Origin: Cyclostephanos tholiformis
Taxonomy: Eukaryota; Bacillariophyta; Thalassiosirophyceae; Thalassiosirales; Thalassiosiraceae
Assembly: GCA_036939975.1 (NCBI GenBank)
Contig: JALLPB010000263.1
Coordinates: forward strand, 1-18,889
Reading direction: 5' to 3'
Length of the DNA stretch: 18,889 bases
The notes under the pieces: generated by a model
Databases searched by the model: none
Seen by the model: only the letters and a program-made list of their open reading frames with translations
Told to the model about the DNA's origin: nothing
Translations under genes and position numbers: made by a program
In this document: piece after piece, positions 1 to 9,246 of the stretch
Layout: the number at the start of each line of letters is the position of its first letter
How positions within the stretch are numbered: the stretch's first letter is position 1

Positions 1-102
1 TATATATAATCTGCGCCTAGGCACACATTATATATAATCCATTTTATAAGTATTCGTTGACGCAGATTATATATAATCCAGAATTATATATAATCTGCGT
101 CA
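1..102. repeat. AT-rich palindromic repeat, possible end of a small transposable element
   Basis: Positions 58-77 and 83-102 form a perfect 20-bp inverted repeat around a 5-base loop (78-82). Each arm contains the self-complementary core GATTATATATAATC or most of it. The box TATATATAATCTGCG also occurs at 1-15 and again at 85-99, and a related core is at about 28-40. Repeated hairpin boxes like this are usual at the ends of miniature inverted-repeat elements. The window starts inside the structure, so its full extent and any target-site duplication cannot be seen. Confidence 0.6.
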
Positions 103-306
103 CAGAGATATTACGTATCGTAAGTAGGATTTGGTAAATATCTCCTACGAAGTTTTGGTAGCATATCACACGATCAACGTAATCTCTACTTGTGCTTCAC
201 TGCAAACCATATAATAAAAAATGCACCTCCCATCCTCACAAGGGGGGTGGTATGTGGCAGATTATTGCAACTTATTGACGAGAAGATGTCGGCATAAAAT
301 ACATCA

Positions 307-567
307 GTGGAAGAACACCAACTCTTGATACGCACGAATGAGCAAGAGGAAAGGTTTGAAATTGCGTCGATGAGAGGTTGGCATATTTTACAAACGATCG
401 AGAGAGAACAGCAGCTTGTAGTAAACGCAGGGACAAAGCAAAGGTATGAAGAGGTGATTCATTTTTCTCGACGGGGGTTGAAACAATACGACGTTAGACT
501 GCAACAGCATCATATCCCATTGAGGATGTTGTGTTTACCCAAGTGGACGAATATTTTAAGACGATGA
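307..567 (+). other. Unassigned open stretch of 86 codons
   Basis: This frame is open for 86 codons but begins at GTG (no ATG), with an in-frame TAA about 13 bases upstream. The translation is rich in Glu, Gln and Arg and has no domain I recognise. It could be an internal exon or a fragment of a mobile-element protein next to the palindromic repeat. No splice site is convincing enough to extend it. The rest of 103-622 shows nothing else I can identify. Confidence 0.15.
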
Positions 568-622
568 CGCACTTTCAAAACAAATGAAGAAAAAATACCC
601 AATAGAGAAATGATGTAGTATG

Positions 623-1669
623 TCATGGTAACTTATCGAGCTTGTGTGTAAAGCACATGTGAAACTTATCCAAGATCGAATCATTGCACGTACCCTCCGG
701 TCTTTCCGAGTGATAGGATTCCGCGGATCCCGGCAACAGTGGCACGTGGTAAATTTCGCCGAACACGGATAGCAACGCATCGATTTCGTCGTAAGGGTAC
801 AACACGATGTGGTGCGTTTCTCCCATCTCATCGACCCTGCGCATGACCTGGGGCAACGCGATCGACATCCTCATTTTGGGGTATTTGGAGAACGATAGCT
901 CGGGACGCATGTCGCGACAATCGTCCAGGGATGCATCGACTTTCTCGCAATTCTCCACGCCACCACGATCGAACACCTGCTTGAGCGCGCTGATCGCCCA
1001 CGCATCGTAGTTTCGAAAGGGATATAGGTGAAAAAATGACGTGCTCTCGAACCGACTTATCTCCGATCCCATCGGGAACATCTCCCTACCCAGGCAAAAG
1101 TGATGCGTCGAGTTGCACCGTCGCATGATGCCTGCCAACTCCGATCCATCCCTAAACCCGTCCGGTTCGACTCTATTCCTGGATAACCTCCCGCAGTTCG
1201 TTATCAGGCTATTCCTGCATGCTATACGAAGCGTCATGCTCCCCATCTTCGGGGTGGAATGCAGCACGATCACCACGCGGTCGTTCGGTGGTACACTCGG
1301 CAGCAGCGACGACTCGTTGGAAACTCGGGCGAGGATGTCGTCGATGGTGGCATTTCTATTCCACATCGAGGCGAGGTCCCTCCATGGCAAGGCGGTGTAA
1401 CGATTCGCCGAAGGTTGAACGATGCGTATCAACGAGGAAGGTGACGATGACGTCGCGTTGCCAGATCTCGGCCGATCCATCCGCGAATTGGGGTCATGGC
1501 GGGGCGGGGGGAGGGTCACCGTCGGGTCGTCATCGTCCGCCGCCATCGCGAATAACGGGTACGTGATTCGTCGGGACGAAATCCGCCGAATCCTCCTTTG
1601 ATCCATGTGCACGCCGACGATGGCGAATGCGACGAGGAGGCAGAGCGCGGCGAGTTCAAAACTGGCCAT
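623..1669 (-). CDS. Putative Golgi-type (type II membrane) sulfotransferase-like protein
   Basis: A single-exon frame of 348 residues. Seen: an uncharged segment at about residues 5-20 followed by a basic stretch (residues 25-34), as in a type II signal anchor, then a Pro/Ser/Asp-rich stem. HSTPKMGSMTLR (137-148), placed after a hydrophobic strand, resembles the 5'-phosphosulfate-binding loop of sulfotransferases. LYPFRNYDAWAISALKQVF (215-233) resembles the 3'-phosphate-binding segment, and VLYPYDEIDALLSVFGEIY (289-307) the later conserved strand and helix. Asn-X-Ser/Thr sites occur near residues 71, 106, 118 and 186, which suits a lumenal domain. Inferred role: sulfate transfer from PAPS to a glycan or other acceptor in the Golgi; the acceptor is unknown. 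The first ATG follows a long non-coding gap and directly precedes the anchor, so it is the best start. The motif match is loose, so another P-loop enzyme is possible. Confidence 0.5.
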   Translation of the reverse strand: MASFELAALCLLVAFAIVGVHMDQRRIRRISSRRITYPLFAMAADDDDPTVTLPPPRHDPNSRMDRPRSGNATSSSPSSLIRIVQPSANRYTALPWRDLASMWNRNATIDDILARVSNESSLLPSVPPNDRVVIVLHSTPKMGSMTLRIACRNSLITNCGRLSRNRVEPDGFRDGSELAGIMRRCNSTHHFCLGREMFPMGSEISRFESTSFFHLYPFRNYDAWAISALKQVFDRGGVENCEKVDASLDDCRDMRPELSFSKYPKMRMSIALPQVMRRVDEMGETHHIVLYPYDEIDALLSVFGEIYHVPLLPGSAESYHSERPEGTCNDSILDKFHMCFTHKLDKLP

Positions 1670-2150
1670 GATGGCTTATATCTACCCTCATTACGCGCAG
1701 AGGCGTGGTTCATTTATTTTTTCTTGTCGATTCGACGACTATTCATGAGGTTTTATGGTGAGGCAGACGCGAGGAGAAAAGAGCATTCTGCGGAAGTTAA
1801 TTACGTGCACTCGACGTCTCTGTGTAGATATATTATGGTGTATGGCACGCACGGTGTAGACTTGCTCCATATCATCAGTGTTGTGTGTCGGCCAACGGCT
1901 CTTTCAACGGGCGGGGGTGATGATGATTCTGAGCTACAAATAGAGTTACGGAAATGTTCACAGAACCACAAGGTTTCCCCTATTCTGTCACTAATAGTAG
2001 TAGTACTTACTAAATTAATCCTAAAATTTATTTAATCCTTAATCCTAATATAATTCTGGTTCTACTCAAAACTTAATAACGATATCAATTGTTTCAGTTT
2101 CTCGACAGTGAGTTGAAAGGTATGCAACAATCCTATGTTCCTCGTCTTTC
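1670..2150. other. Intergenic region, no gene seen
   Basis: This holds the upstream region of the sulfotransferase-like gene (which starts at 1669) and the downstream flank of the first DOMON-cytochrome b561 gene. Open frames here lack family similarity and overlap the complement of the neighbouring gene. The segment around 2000-2060 is AT-rich with several TAATCCTAA-like words. I cannot place a promoter or polyadenylation site. Confidence 0.5.
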
Positions 2151-2256
2151 TTATGAACTGTTATATCAAACGGCGAAAGACCTTTCACTTTGACACCAGT
2201 GTCGCTTATCAACTGTGATATCAAATGCCGAAATACCTTTCACTTTGACACCAGTG
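2151..2256. repeat. Imperfect 55-bp tandem duplication at the 3' end of the first DOMON-b561 gene
   Basis: Positions 2151-2201 and 2206-2256 are two copies of a 51-bp sequence, with 46 of 51 bases identical and a period of 55 bp. The period is not a multiple of three, so the second copy is read in another frame. It supplies the last residues of the protein encoded on the minus strand and its stop codon at 2166-2168. Confidence 0.85.
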
Positions 2257-4010
2257 GCAATGTAGTCAAGCATCGGAGGCGTGCAAGCGAGGTTATTTGA
2301 TGTCTCCTCGTCACCGTTACCATCTTCAGCGCCGAATGTTCTATCTTCTTGTACGCGAGTACCAGAATCAAAGCCGCCAACGGCACAAGATGCGCATTTG
2401 GGCTCGTTTGATACTCTTTTAGCAACCTTAGAATGCCAAACTCCAACAACAATGATTGCAGTCACGGCTCCTACCCATGCCCAATACATAATTCTCACCA
2501 TGCCCTCATTACTTTCACTAAGAGAGTACTTGATGGATAGCAACTTGATGCCGCTGCTTATCTGCCAGAATCCACACAGTAGGAGCAATGTGCCAAGAAA
2601 ACGGTGTCCGTACTCCCATATTTTGCGCCTCTGTGTCTTCTTCAATGTGAGACTAGGGCGAAACAAACCAAACGACATTTGAACAGTAGTCAAGATGAGC
2701 ATGATTAATCCAATAACTCCATGCTTGTTAGTAAAGTGGCTGCTGAATCCTTCCTTTGTGGTGTATGCAACTGCAATAGCGAAGGTGACAACTAGGAGTG
2801 AAAAGGAGGCCGTGTTGAAGTTTCGATGGAGGTTAAACCAGAGCGGTCCTTTGGGGAAACGGTCTCGAAACAGTGCTGCACTGACAGAGATGGGAACGAA
2901 CACAGCCCACGCAAGGAAGGCCATAATACCATGCGCTAGCCAAATTTTCAAGTTCGGGGCCATTACTTCTTCTTTTGATCCACTGGAAAGGTTGAGAACG
3001 AACACAGATTGGGAGGCATGTTTTCCGAGTTCATTGCTCGAGCCGTGTGCCCATAGGAACTTGTTCTCCCCGGTAGTTATCTCTATCTCCCCTGTCTCCT
3101 TCATGATTTTGGTAAACTTCATTATTGTTTGTCCGTCGATGTATTCGACACTTGCATTCGTGAGAGTCTGATTGCTCTCCTGCATTGGAACAACTCCGTT
3201 GTAGTCATGCATGTGATACTTCTTAGGAACTCCAGATCCTGGAATACCACTGCATAAGAATAATGATGAGTGGGGGAAGACAAGAGATCAGTTGCGCCAT
3301 TGATAATAACCCAATTTTACTAGCAGGATAAAAACTTACATCACTGCCTCACTCCCAGACATCTTCCCGTCAATGCTAAATGCAACACCAACCCAAGCCT
3401 CACCCTGATATACAACCTCCATGCTGATGGTGCAATAATCGCATATTTCCAATGTAGTACCCCGTGGGACGTTTACTTGGTATTTGAGCAAGATGCCGTG
3501 AGAGATCTGTGTTTCGCATATTGCTTTGGTGCAATCCGTGGGGATCGTGGTTGTCGGATTTGAGGTCGGCGTGGGTGTTGCACTTGCGCTTGGTGGACTC
3601 GAGGGTATGTCATCCGCCGCAGTCGGAGTAACGGTGGCAGTTGGCACCAAAGTTGGATCTAGATTTGCCGGAGCAGAGGTTGGAACTGTGGTTGTTGGAG
3701 AGGAGGTCGGAGAACTGCTTACTGGTGCGGCTGTCGTACTTGCGGTTGTTGGAATTGCTGTTGTTGACGAAAGAGTAGGGATCTCGGATTTTTTATTGGT
3801 TGGAGCGGTAGTGGAATTTACAGTGTTTGAAGCCGGCGTTGGAATTGCGGTTGTCGGTATTCTGGTTTTCCATGATAGTTTCCCTGGGGTTGGAGCCATT
3901 GTCGGACTGCAAATTACAAATCCTAAAATACAGGGCTTATAGGCGGCTGCTCGGGAAGTTAAGGATGCAGCCAGAAGGAGTGCCTCCGCTTTAGACACGA
4001 AGAAATGCAT
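2166..4010 (-). CDS. DOMON-cytochrome b561 membrane protein, copy A (two exons)
   Basis: Spliced by hand: exon 1 is 4010-3340, the intron 3339-3250 (90 bp, GTAAGT...GCAG) and exon 2 is 3249-2166, giving 584 residues. Seen in order: a signal peptide (about residues 1-23); a Thr/Pro/Ser-rich mucin-like linker (about 38-158); a DOMON domain (about 165-312, with EAWVGVAFSIDGKMSGSEAV at 204-223, and the intron splitting the next codon); then a cytochrome b561 domain with about five hydrophobic segments (about 325-495). His 330, 365, 400 and 439 fall where the four haem-ligating histidines of the family lie. Known for the family: transmembrane electron transfer linked to ascorbate, iron or apoplastic redox. 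Inferred: an electron carrier at the plasma or endomembrane with the DOMON domain outside or lumenal. The C-terminus differs from copy B and includes a tandem duplication. ATG 4010 is chosen because it starts the signal peptide and matches copy B. Confidence 0.85.
3048..3459 (-). repeat. 412-bp block identical to 5995-6406 (copy A member)
   Basis: Read side by side, this block and 5995-6406 show no difference over 412 bases. The block covers the end of exon 1, the whole 90-bp intron and the start of exon 2. Outside it, differences begin at once on both sides. The offset between the copies is 2947 bp. Confidence 0.9.
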
Positions 4011-4608
4011 TATAGGAATCGAATGGTCTAAATACAAAGGATTGATTTTTAATTGACGCGTGTTCTGTGTAGATGACGAGGAATTTGTGCAGATCTTATG
4101 CTGCTTCGATCGATCAAAGGTTTCAACTCCCCAACTGAGCATAATATGCTCTCCAATTTTCTCGCTTTTATGTTTATGCCTTTTCTTCGGCGGAATGTTT
4201 GCACCAATATTTTTTTGTCCATCCATCTCTCACCTACTTCTCTTCTCGCACGGCTCACTCGTCTTGGTCTTACTCCTCCATCCCATCGTGCTCGTGACCT
4301 TGGGTCATCAGTCACGGCAGGATTGAGACTCTGATGGCGGCGATGACATCCGGTCCGTCATCCCGGTCGCCGTATGTGCATGGGGGACGGAGTCGATCCG
4401 ATGTAAACTGTCTCATTGCAGCGGCTCATCTTCCCGTCCATGCCATCATCGCTTTGTAAGTGACAGAGAGTGGATGGAAAAAAGAGTTGATTTGTAAGAG
4501 GGCTCTGGCTCCAGACATTGGAATTAATACCAAATGTGTACGAACACGTTGTAGAAGCCCCCGCCGCCGTCCCTCCCCCCCACAGAGGCTTTCGCATACA
4601 ACATATCA
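4011..4608. other. Spacer upstream of DOMON-b561 copy A, with a possible DOMON fragment
   Basis: The first roughly 35 bases upstream of the copy A start resemble those upstream of copy B, so the duplication included the 5' untranslated region. On the minus strand, at about 4370-4445, a frame reads MDGKMSRCNETVYIG, which loosely recalls the IDGKMSGSEAVIG part of the DOMON domains. The flanking residues do not match. No gene is called. Confidence 0.3.
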
Positions 4609-4995
4609 TCACACTTCGACCCCCGATCTGAGGTCCAAGGGAACGGTGAAACGATCGCTCTCTCTAGAGCCCGTGCCATGTTGGCGGCCCCGTCTACCCA
4701 GAGGCTTCATCGTCGGCAAGGCCGTCACCAGCATCTTCTTCCTTTTTGACGGCGAGATCTTCGGTCCTGCAACCTCGCTCAGGTTCCGTCCCCCCACAGA
4801 GTCACCATCACCGGCGCCGAGGGTGCCCAGCGAGCGCAGATCGGTTGGGTTGATCATGTCCCGACGCGTCGTGGATGGCCATCCGGGACTCTTCCGTGAC
4901 CTCCGCTGCCCTGGATTCATGGGGTTCGATCCATCCCCTCTGGATCCGGTCATCTCGTGATCACCCGTGAGCTTCAGAACAGTCGTCTCGCCCAT
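4609..4995 (-). CDS. Hypothetical protein or partial exon, 128 residues
   Basis: This frame opens at ATG 4995 and ends at TGA 4609-4611. The longer open stretch reaches 5232, but its upstream part is AT-rich and less coding-like. The protein is basic and Gly/Ser/Arg-rich, with a KISPSKRKKM cluster near residue 80 and no membrane segment or known domain. Its GC-rich, evenly composed codons look more like real coding DNA than the flanks. It could be the first exon of a spliced gene, or a remnant lying between the two DOMON-b561 genes. I do not recognise it. Confidence 0.3.
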   Translation of the reverse strand: MGETTVLKLTGDHEMTGSRGDGSNPMNPGQRRSRKSPGWPSTTRRDMINPTDLRSLGTLGAGDGDSVGGRNLSEVAGPKISPSKRKKMLVTALPTMKPLGRRGRQHGTGSRESDRFTVPLDLRSGVEV

Positions 4996-5259
4996 GCTTG
5001 CCGCCCCTGGGTCCCTTGCCCAGGTCGCAGTGGACAGACTCTGATTATGTTTTCGAAAATTTCCCCACATATATATGATTGAGAGGGCCGATCTCGGCCT
5101 GTAGATGCAATATGTTGTAATCGTGACAGAGGGGGCAAATCCCTGTATCGTATTAAATACTACTTCAGGTGAAAAAAACATGAACATTTCAATTGTAACA
5201 TCAACATCTAGGTAAGAATTATCAACCACCAATCAACATAAGTACGCTTGACTGCATCA

Positions 5260-6888
5260 CTACGCAATAGTATCTCCAATAGTGCTTACGTCGTCAAAGT
5301 CGACATCGAATGCGAAATTTTTTGGATTGCGTGATTCCGATTCATCAACAACAGGAGGTAGCCCTTTACGAACCTTAGAATGCCATACTCCAACTACAAT
5401 GGCCGCAGTCATGACTAATACCCATATCCAATACATTATTATCACTGGGCCCGAATTGCTTGAGCACTTGTTGGAAAATAGGTTGATGCCGCTGTTCATC
5501 TGCAAAAAACCAAGCAATATGAGTGTGCCGCCTAGAAAACGGTGTCCCGCCTCCCATCCCTTCCGCCACTTCGTCTTCTCTTTGTCCGAACCAGGATAAG
5601 TGAGACGGGGGCGGATTATACCACGCACCATTTGAAAAGTAGTCAGGATGAACATTATTAATCCCATCCTTCCATGCCCGTCACTAAAGTGGCTTCCTTT
5701 TTTAGTGTTTGCAACTGCAATGGAGAAAAGTATAATCAAAAGGACAAATGCGGCAGCATTCAGATTCCGATGGAGGCTAAACCAGAGCGGTCCATTGGGG
5801 AAACGGTCTCGAAACAGTGATGCGTTGACTGAGAAGGGAAATAATACTGCCCATGCAATGAAGGCCAAAACACCATGTGCGAGCCAAACTTTCATGTTCG
5901 GGACCTTCACTTCCTCTTTTGATCCACTGGATAGGTCGAGGACGAGAACAGATTTAGCCTTATGATGATATCCGAGTTCATTGCTTGAGCCGTATGCCCA
6001 TAGGAACTTGTTCTCCCCGGTAGTTATCTCTATCTCCCCTGTCTCCTTCATGATTTTGGTAAACTTCATTATTGTTTGTCCGTCGATGTATTCGACACTT
6101 GCATTCGTGAGAGTCTGATTGCTCTCCTGCATTGGAACAACTCCGTTGTAGTCATGCATGTGATACTTCTTAGGAACTCCAGATCCTGGAATACCACTGC
6201 ATAAGAATAATGATGAGTGGGGGAAGACAAGAGATCAGTTGCGCCATTGATAATAACCCAATTTTACTAGCAGGATAAAAACTTACATCACTGCCTCACT
6301 CCCAGACATCTTCCCGTCAATGCTAAATGCAACACCAACCCAAGCCTCACCCTGATATACAACCTCCATGCTGATGGTGCAATAATCGCATATTTCCAAT
6401 GTAGTATCGGATGGGACGTTTACTTGGTACTTGAGAAAGATTTCTGGGTCGGGAGAAAGCGGAGTTTGGCACATTGCTTTGGTGCAGTCAGTGGAACCAT
6501 AAGGGCCTCGAGGATCTTCCGTTGAATTTGTAAGAGTAGAGGCTGAAATGGGAGATATCGCAGTATCGTTTCTTGTCGTTTTTGTGGGAGCCGATGTCGG
6601 AGCTCTTATTGAGGTTGGAGCGGTAGTCGCACCGGCAGATGTAAAAGTCGAGCTTGGAGCTGTTGTTGTTGGTGACGATGATGTGGGAAGTGGGATCGTG
6701 ACAGTTACGGTTGGAGCGATAGTCGGACTTGAAATTACTGGTGCCAAGGTAGGCATTTCGGTAGTTGGACTTGGTGTTGGAGCGGGAGTAGGACAATCGC
6801 CCAATCCAAGAAAGCAGAAGGCGTCTGCTACGGAAATAAAACTAGCAGCCAGAAGAAGGGCCGCCGCTTTGGACGAAGATAAATGCAT
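5260..6888 (-). CDS. DOMON-cytochrome b561 membrane protein, copy B (two exons)
   Basis: Spliced by hand: exon 1 is 6888-6287, the intron 6286-6197 (90 bp, identical to that of copy A) and exon 2 is 6196-5260, giving 512 residues. Seen: a signal peptide (about 1-23); a Thr/Pro/Ser linker (about 33-132) shorter than and unlike that of copy A; a DOMON domain (about 135-290), most of it identical to copy A; and a b561 domain (about 303-475) with His 308, 343, 375 and 419 in the haem-ligand positions. The tail after the last membrane segment is short and acidic (DVDFDDVSTIGD). It sits in the same orientation as copy A, about 1.25 kb away, as a tandem duplicate. Family knowledge suggests ascorbate- or NAD(P)H-linked transmembrane electron transfer, perhaps ferric reduction. 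The substrate cannot be read from the sequence. Confidence 0.87.
5995..6406 (-). repeat. 412-bp block identical to 3048-3459 (copy B member)
   Basis: This is the partner of the block in copy A: the same 412 bases including the intron. The flanking b561 coding sequence and the linker sequence are clearly diverged between the copies, so the identity is local. Confidence 0.9.
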
Positions 6889-7429
6889 TCTCGGAACTGA
6901 ATAGGAATCAGCGAAGGATTGGTGGGTTCTGTCAACGTTGAACTATGTTGTCGCTTTCTGTTTTGACGTTCGAGGGGTTTTCGATTATCTGATCTGTTTC
7001 ACCCTATTGAGCTGAATAAGCGTTTCGTGAGTACTAGGATTTTTGTGTTTTTATGAGCTCTTTTTTCTCAGTCAAAATGCGGGTGTTCGCGCAGTCGTGG
7101 CGTGCTGTTCTCATGGTCCCGTCTTGTTCTTAAACATAGTTCCATCAGCTGGTATTGCTCCTCAGTCGTGGCATTCTCCGTGGTTAGCTTTCGCCTTCCG
7201 TCTTTTGGTCTTGGTCTCCCCCTCCAACACGGCTGGTCTTGTTTGTCACATTAGAGTGGCGGCGATCCATCATTGTGGTGCTCATCCAGGCCTAATACAT
7301 GTCACGTGTATGATCGCACAATTCATAAAAGACTTCGATGTCAATAAGCTAGTAACAGAAGAGATTGTTAATAATTTTCTGAATTGGATATCTATGTTTC
7401 CCAATCCAAATCACATCAAGTAACCATCT
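6889..7429. other. Intergenic region between DOMON-b561 copy B and the glycosyltransferase gene
   Basis: This is the upstream region of copy B and the downstream flank of the GT8 gene. A plus-strand frame at 7043-7423 is open for 126 codons but starts at TTG and has no recognisable domain, so it is not called. No structured repeat or RNA gene was seen. Confidence 0.45.
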
Positions 7430-8730
7430 TCAATTCAAACCAAACATTTGACCAACAGCGCGGGCGGGGTTTATATCAACGATCTTATCCAATCCGTACT
7501 CTGCACGTGCGATCGACATTGCCTCCTTGATTTCAATTCCAGTTTTTCGCAGCTCATTGTAGCGTCTATGAACTAGACTATTTACATTCTTCGGTTTCGA
7601 CCTGTCAGGGGGTGTTGGCAATTGCGAGACCGGTTTGGCGTGTTGTCCCTGTCTGATATGTCCGACCCTTCGTTTCTTTAGCTTGTCTGCGTGGTATCGT
7701 TGACTTTTTTCATACGCCGTCCGCCACATACTCTCAAACTCCTCGTTTGTTTCGCAACTCGAAGTGACGGCATTCTTTTCCCATAGCTTTGGAGTCGAGC
7801 TGAAGTGAATGATACTGATATCATCAATCGCTTCATCTTTATATTTTGGCTGCTTGTACATCAGTGGTTGGGCGTTGTAACCGAATGATAAACGGGAGAA
7901 CGATGGCATATCGCTGTACCATCCGGGGTAGAAATAGTTCAGAAAGGTTGAATCATTGGGCTTAGAGGCGGAGATTGGTAACTCTCGGTTTGGATTGCAG
8001 GAATCATGTTTGAACGTAGGGACGCGGACCAACTGGCTCATCATTTCGTTAAAAACGGATGACGATGGACGAAGTAACATCACTCCCGCATTAAATTTAT
8101 CGGGATGGATTACGTCGGGCGCGGCTGCCAATAATCCGACTCTCTTTTCGTTCTCCTTGGGTAGTATGTTTGGATCGATAATGTGAAGCAAATGACCAAC
8201 GTCCTTCAACACCAGGCAATCGGGATCAATGTATAATATCGTGTCATACCCCTCTAATTCAAACACGCGCAACTTAGTCCAGTCGCAATTCTCATCCCAA
8301 GTCAACGCATTGCGCGGTGATGAATTGTCATTTTTCTCATCGGGGTTCATTGCTTTAATGGAAATATGCTCCACTCGAATGATGCGATCGCAATATACGC
8401 CGGACGCCGCGTCCGATGCCCTCGAGGAAACGAGGACAATAATTTCCGGAGGATAGTCCGCGGGCGTTAGGGCGATATGCGTCTAATTGTATACCCAAGA
8501 GAGAAAAAGAAAAAGCACAGGAGGAAGTCCGGCGATGAGATGAAAAAAAAAAACATGCGCTCAATGCATCCCGCGATGTATGATGAGAAAGAAATGAATT
8601 AGCGACGACGAATAACGAGCCCTACCCGCAACGAGTATAATAGAGTTTGACATCCGGGAAGATAGTCGGCCGAAGAGAGGAGCGTCGCGATCGCCTTCGG
8701 ACGGGGCGGAAAGGGCGCCCCGCGCGGCAT
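7430..8730 (-). CDS. Glycosyltransferase family 8 (glycogenin/galactinol synthase-like), two exons
   Basis: Spliced by hand: exon 1 is 8730-8626 (35 codons), the intron 8625-8483 (143 bp, GTAGGG...pyrimidine tract...TTAG) and exon 2 is 8482-7430, giving 385 residues. Exon 1 supplies the usual GT8 N-terminus, KAIATLLSSADYLPGCQTLL (12-31), ending in YSLR at the splice. Exon 2 gives PPEIIVLVS (46-54), TKLRVFELEGYDTILYIDPD (104-123) with the metal-binding DxD as D121-P-D123, the sugar-binding loop FNAGVMLL (165-172), and HFSSTPKLW (261-269) with the late conserved His. Known for the family: retaining transfer from a nucleotide sugar using Mn2+. Inferred: glucosyl or galactosyl transfer; the acceptor is unknown. 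A basic linker and a C-terminal helix (about 340-364) follow the domain. No signal peptide is visible from ATG 8730, so the enzyme may be cytosolic or a further upstream exon may exist. Confidence 0.85.
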
Positions 8731-9246
8731 TCCCCCTGCGGTAGAGGTCGAAAATATGACTGGTGGCGCGAGGACGATGTTGTTGTGGAAACGAAAGATA
8801 TCTCACACTCCCGCATGCTCCTGGTCCAGAATTTTTCGAGACGCAAAAAAATAATAAGATCAAAATCTCCCGAGATCCCGCCGTTTTGGGGGGATTGCCA
8901 GACGGACGAGGAACCGGTAAACACCAACGACGCTAAACACCCAGCCCGAAAATCCGAAGAATAATATGACCGTTAAAAAATATCCCTAACCACGGAGGAT
9001 TCGGTATTTTTGGCTCAACCGACGTCGCCCAAAATAACGGTTCGGTTTTAATTCTGACTAACGCTCGTGATGGGGGCATTCATGAGAAGTTAAGACGTTC
9101 AAAATTTTTTTCGGGGAGACGTCGCACAGGCCACCTGCACCATCACAAAAAGGTTTATATTACGCGGTAGATGTTTGCTTTGACAAACGAAGCACAACAC
9201 CGAACGAAGGAAAAGGCGAAAAGTAGAGAGAGAGAAAAAAAAAACC
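8731..9246. promoter_or_regulatory. Divergent intergenic region between the GT8 gene and the 1330-residue gene
   Basis: These 516 bp separate two start codons that point away from each other, so the region probably carries both promoters. Just before the plus-strand start lies AGTAGAGAGAGAG followed by a run of about ten A, then CC and ATG. A TTTATATTA word lies at about 9153-9161. No defined factor site can be assigned. Confidence 0.4.

Noticed and set aside
1598..2035. Plus-strand frame of 145 codons
   Set aside because: Its start overlaps the complement of the sulfotransferase-like gene and its end is AT-rich intergenic DNA. No domain is visible.
3526..3942. Plus-strand Val/Gly-rich frame opposite the copy A linker
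   Set aside because: It is the complement of Thr/Pro codons of the real gene. The same artefact appears at 6548-6904 opposite copy B.
7043..7423. Plus-strand frame of 126 codons between copy B and the GT8 gene
   Set aside because: It starts at TTG, has no domain and shows no support from neighbours.
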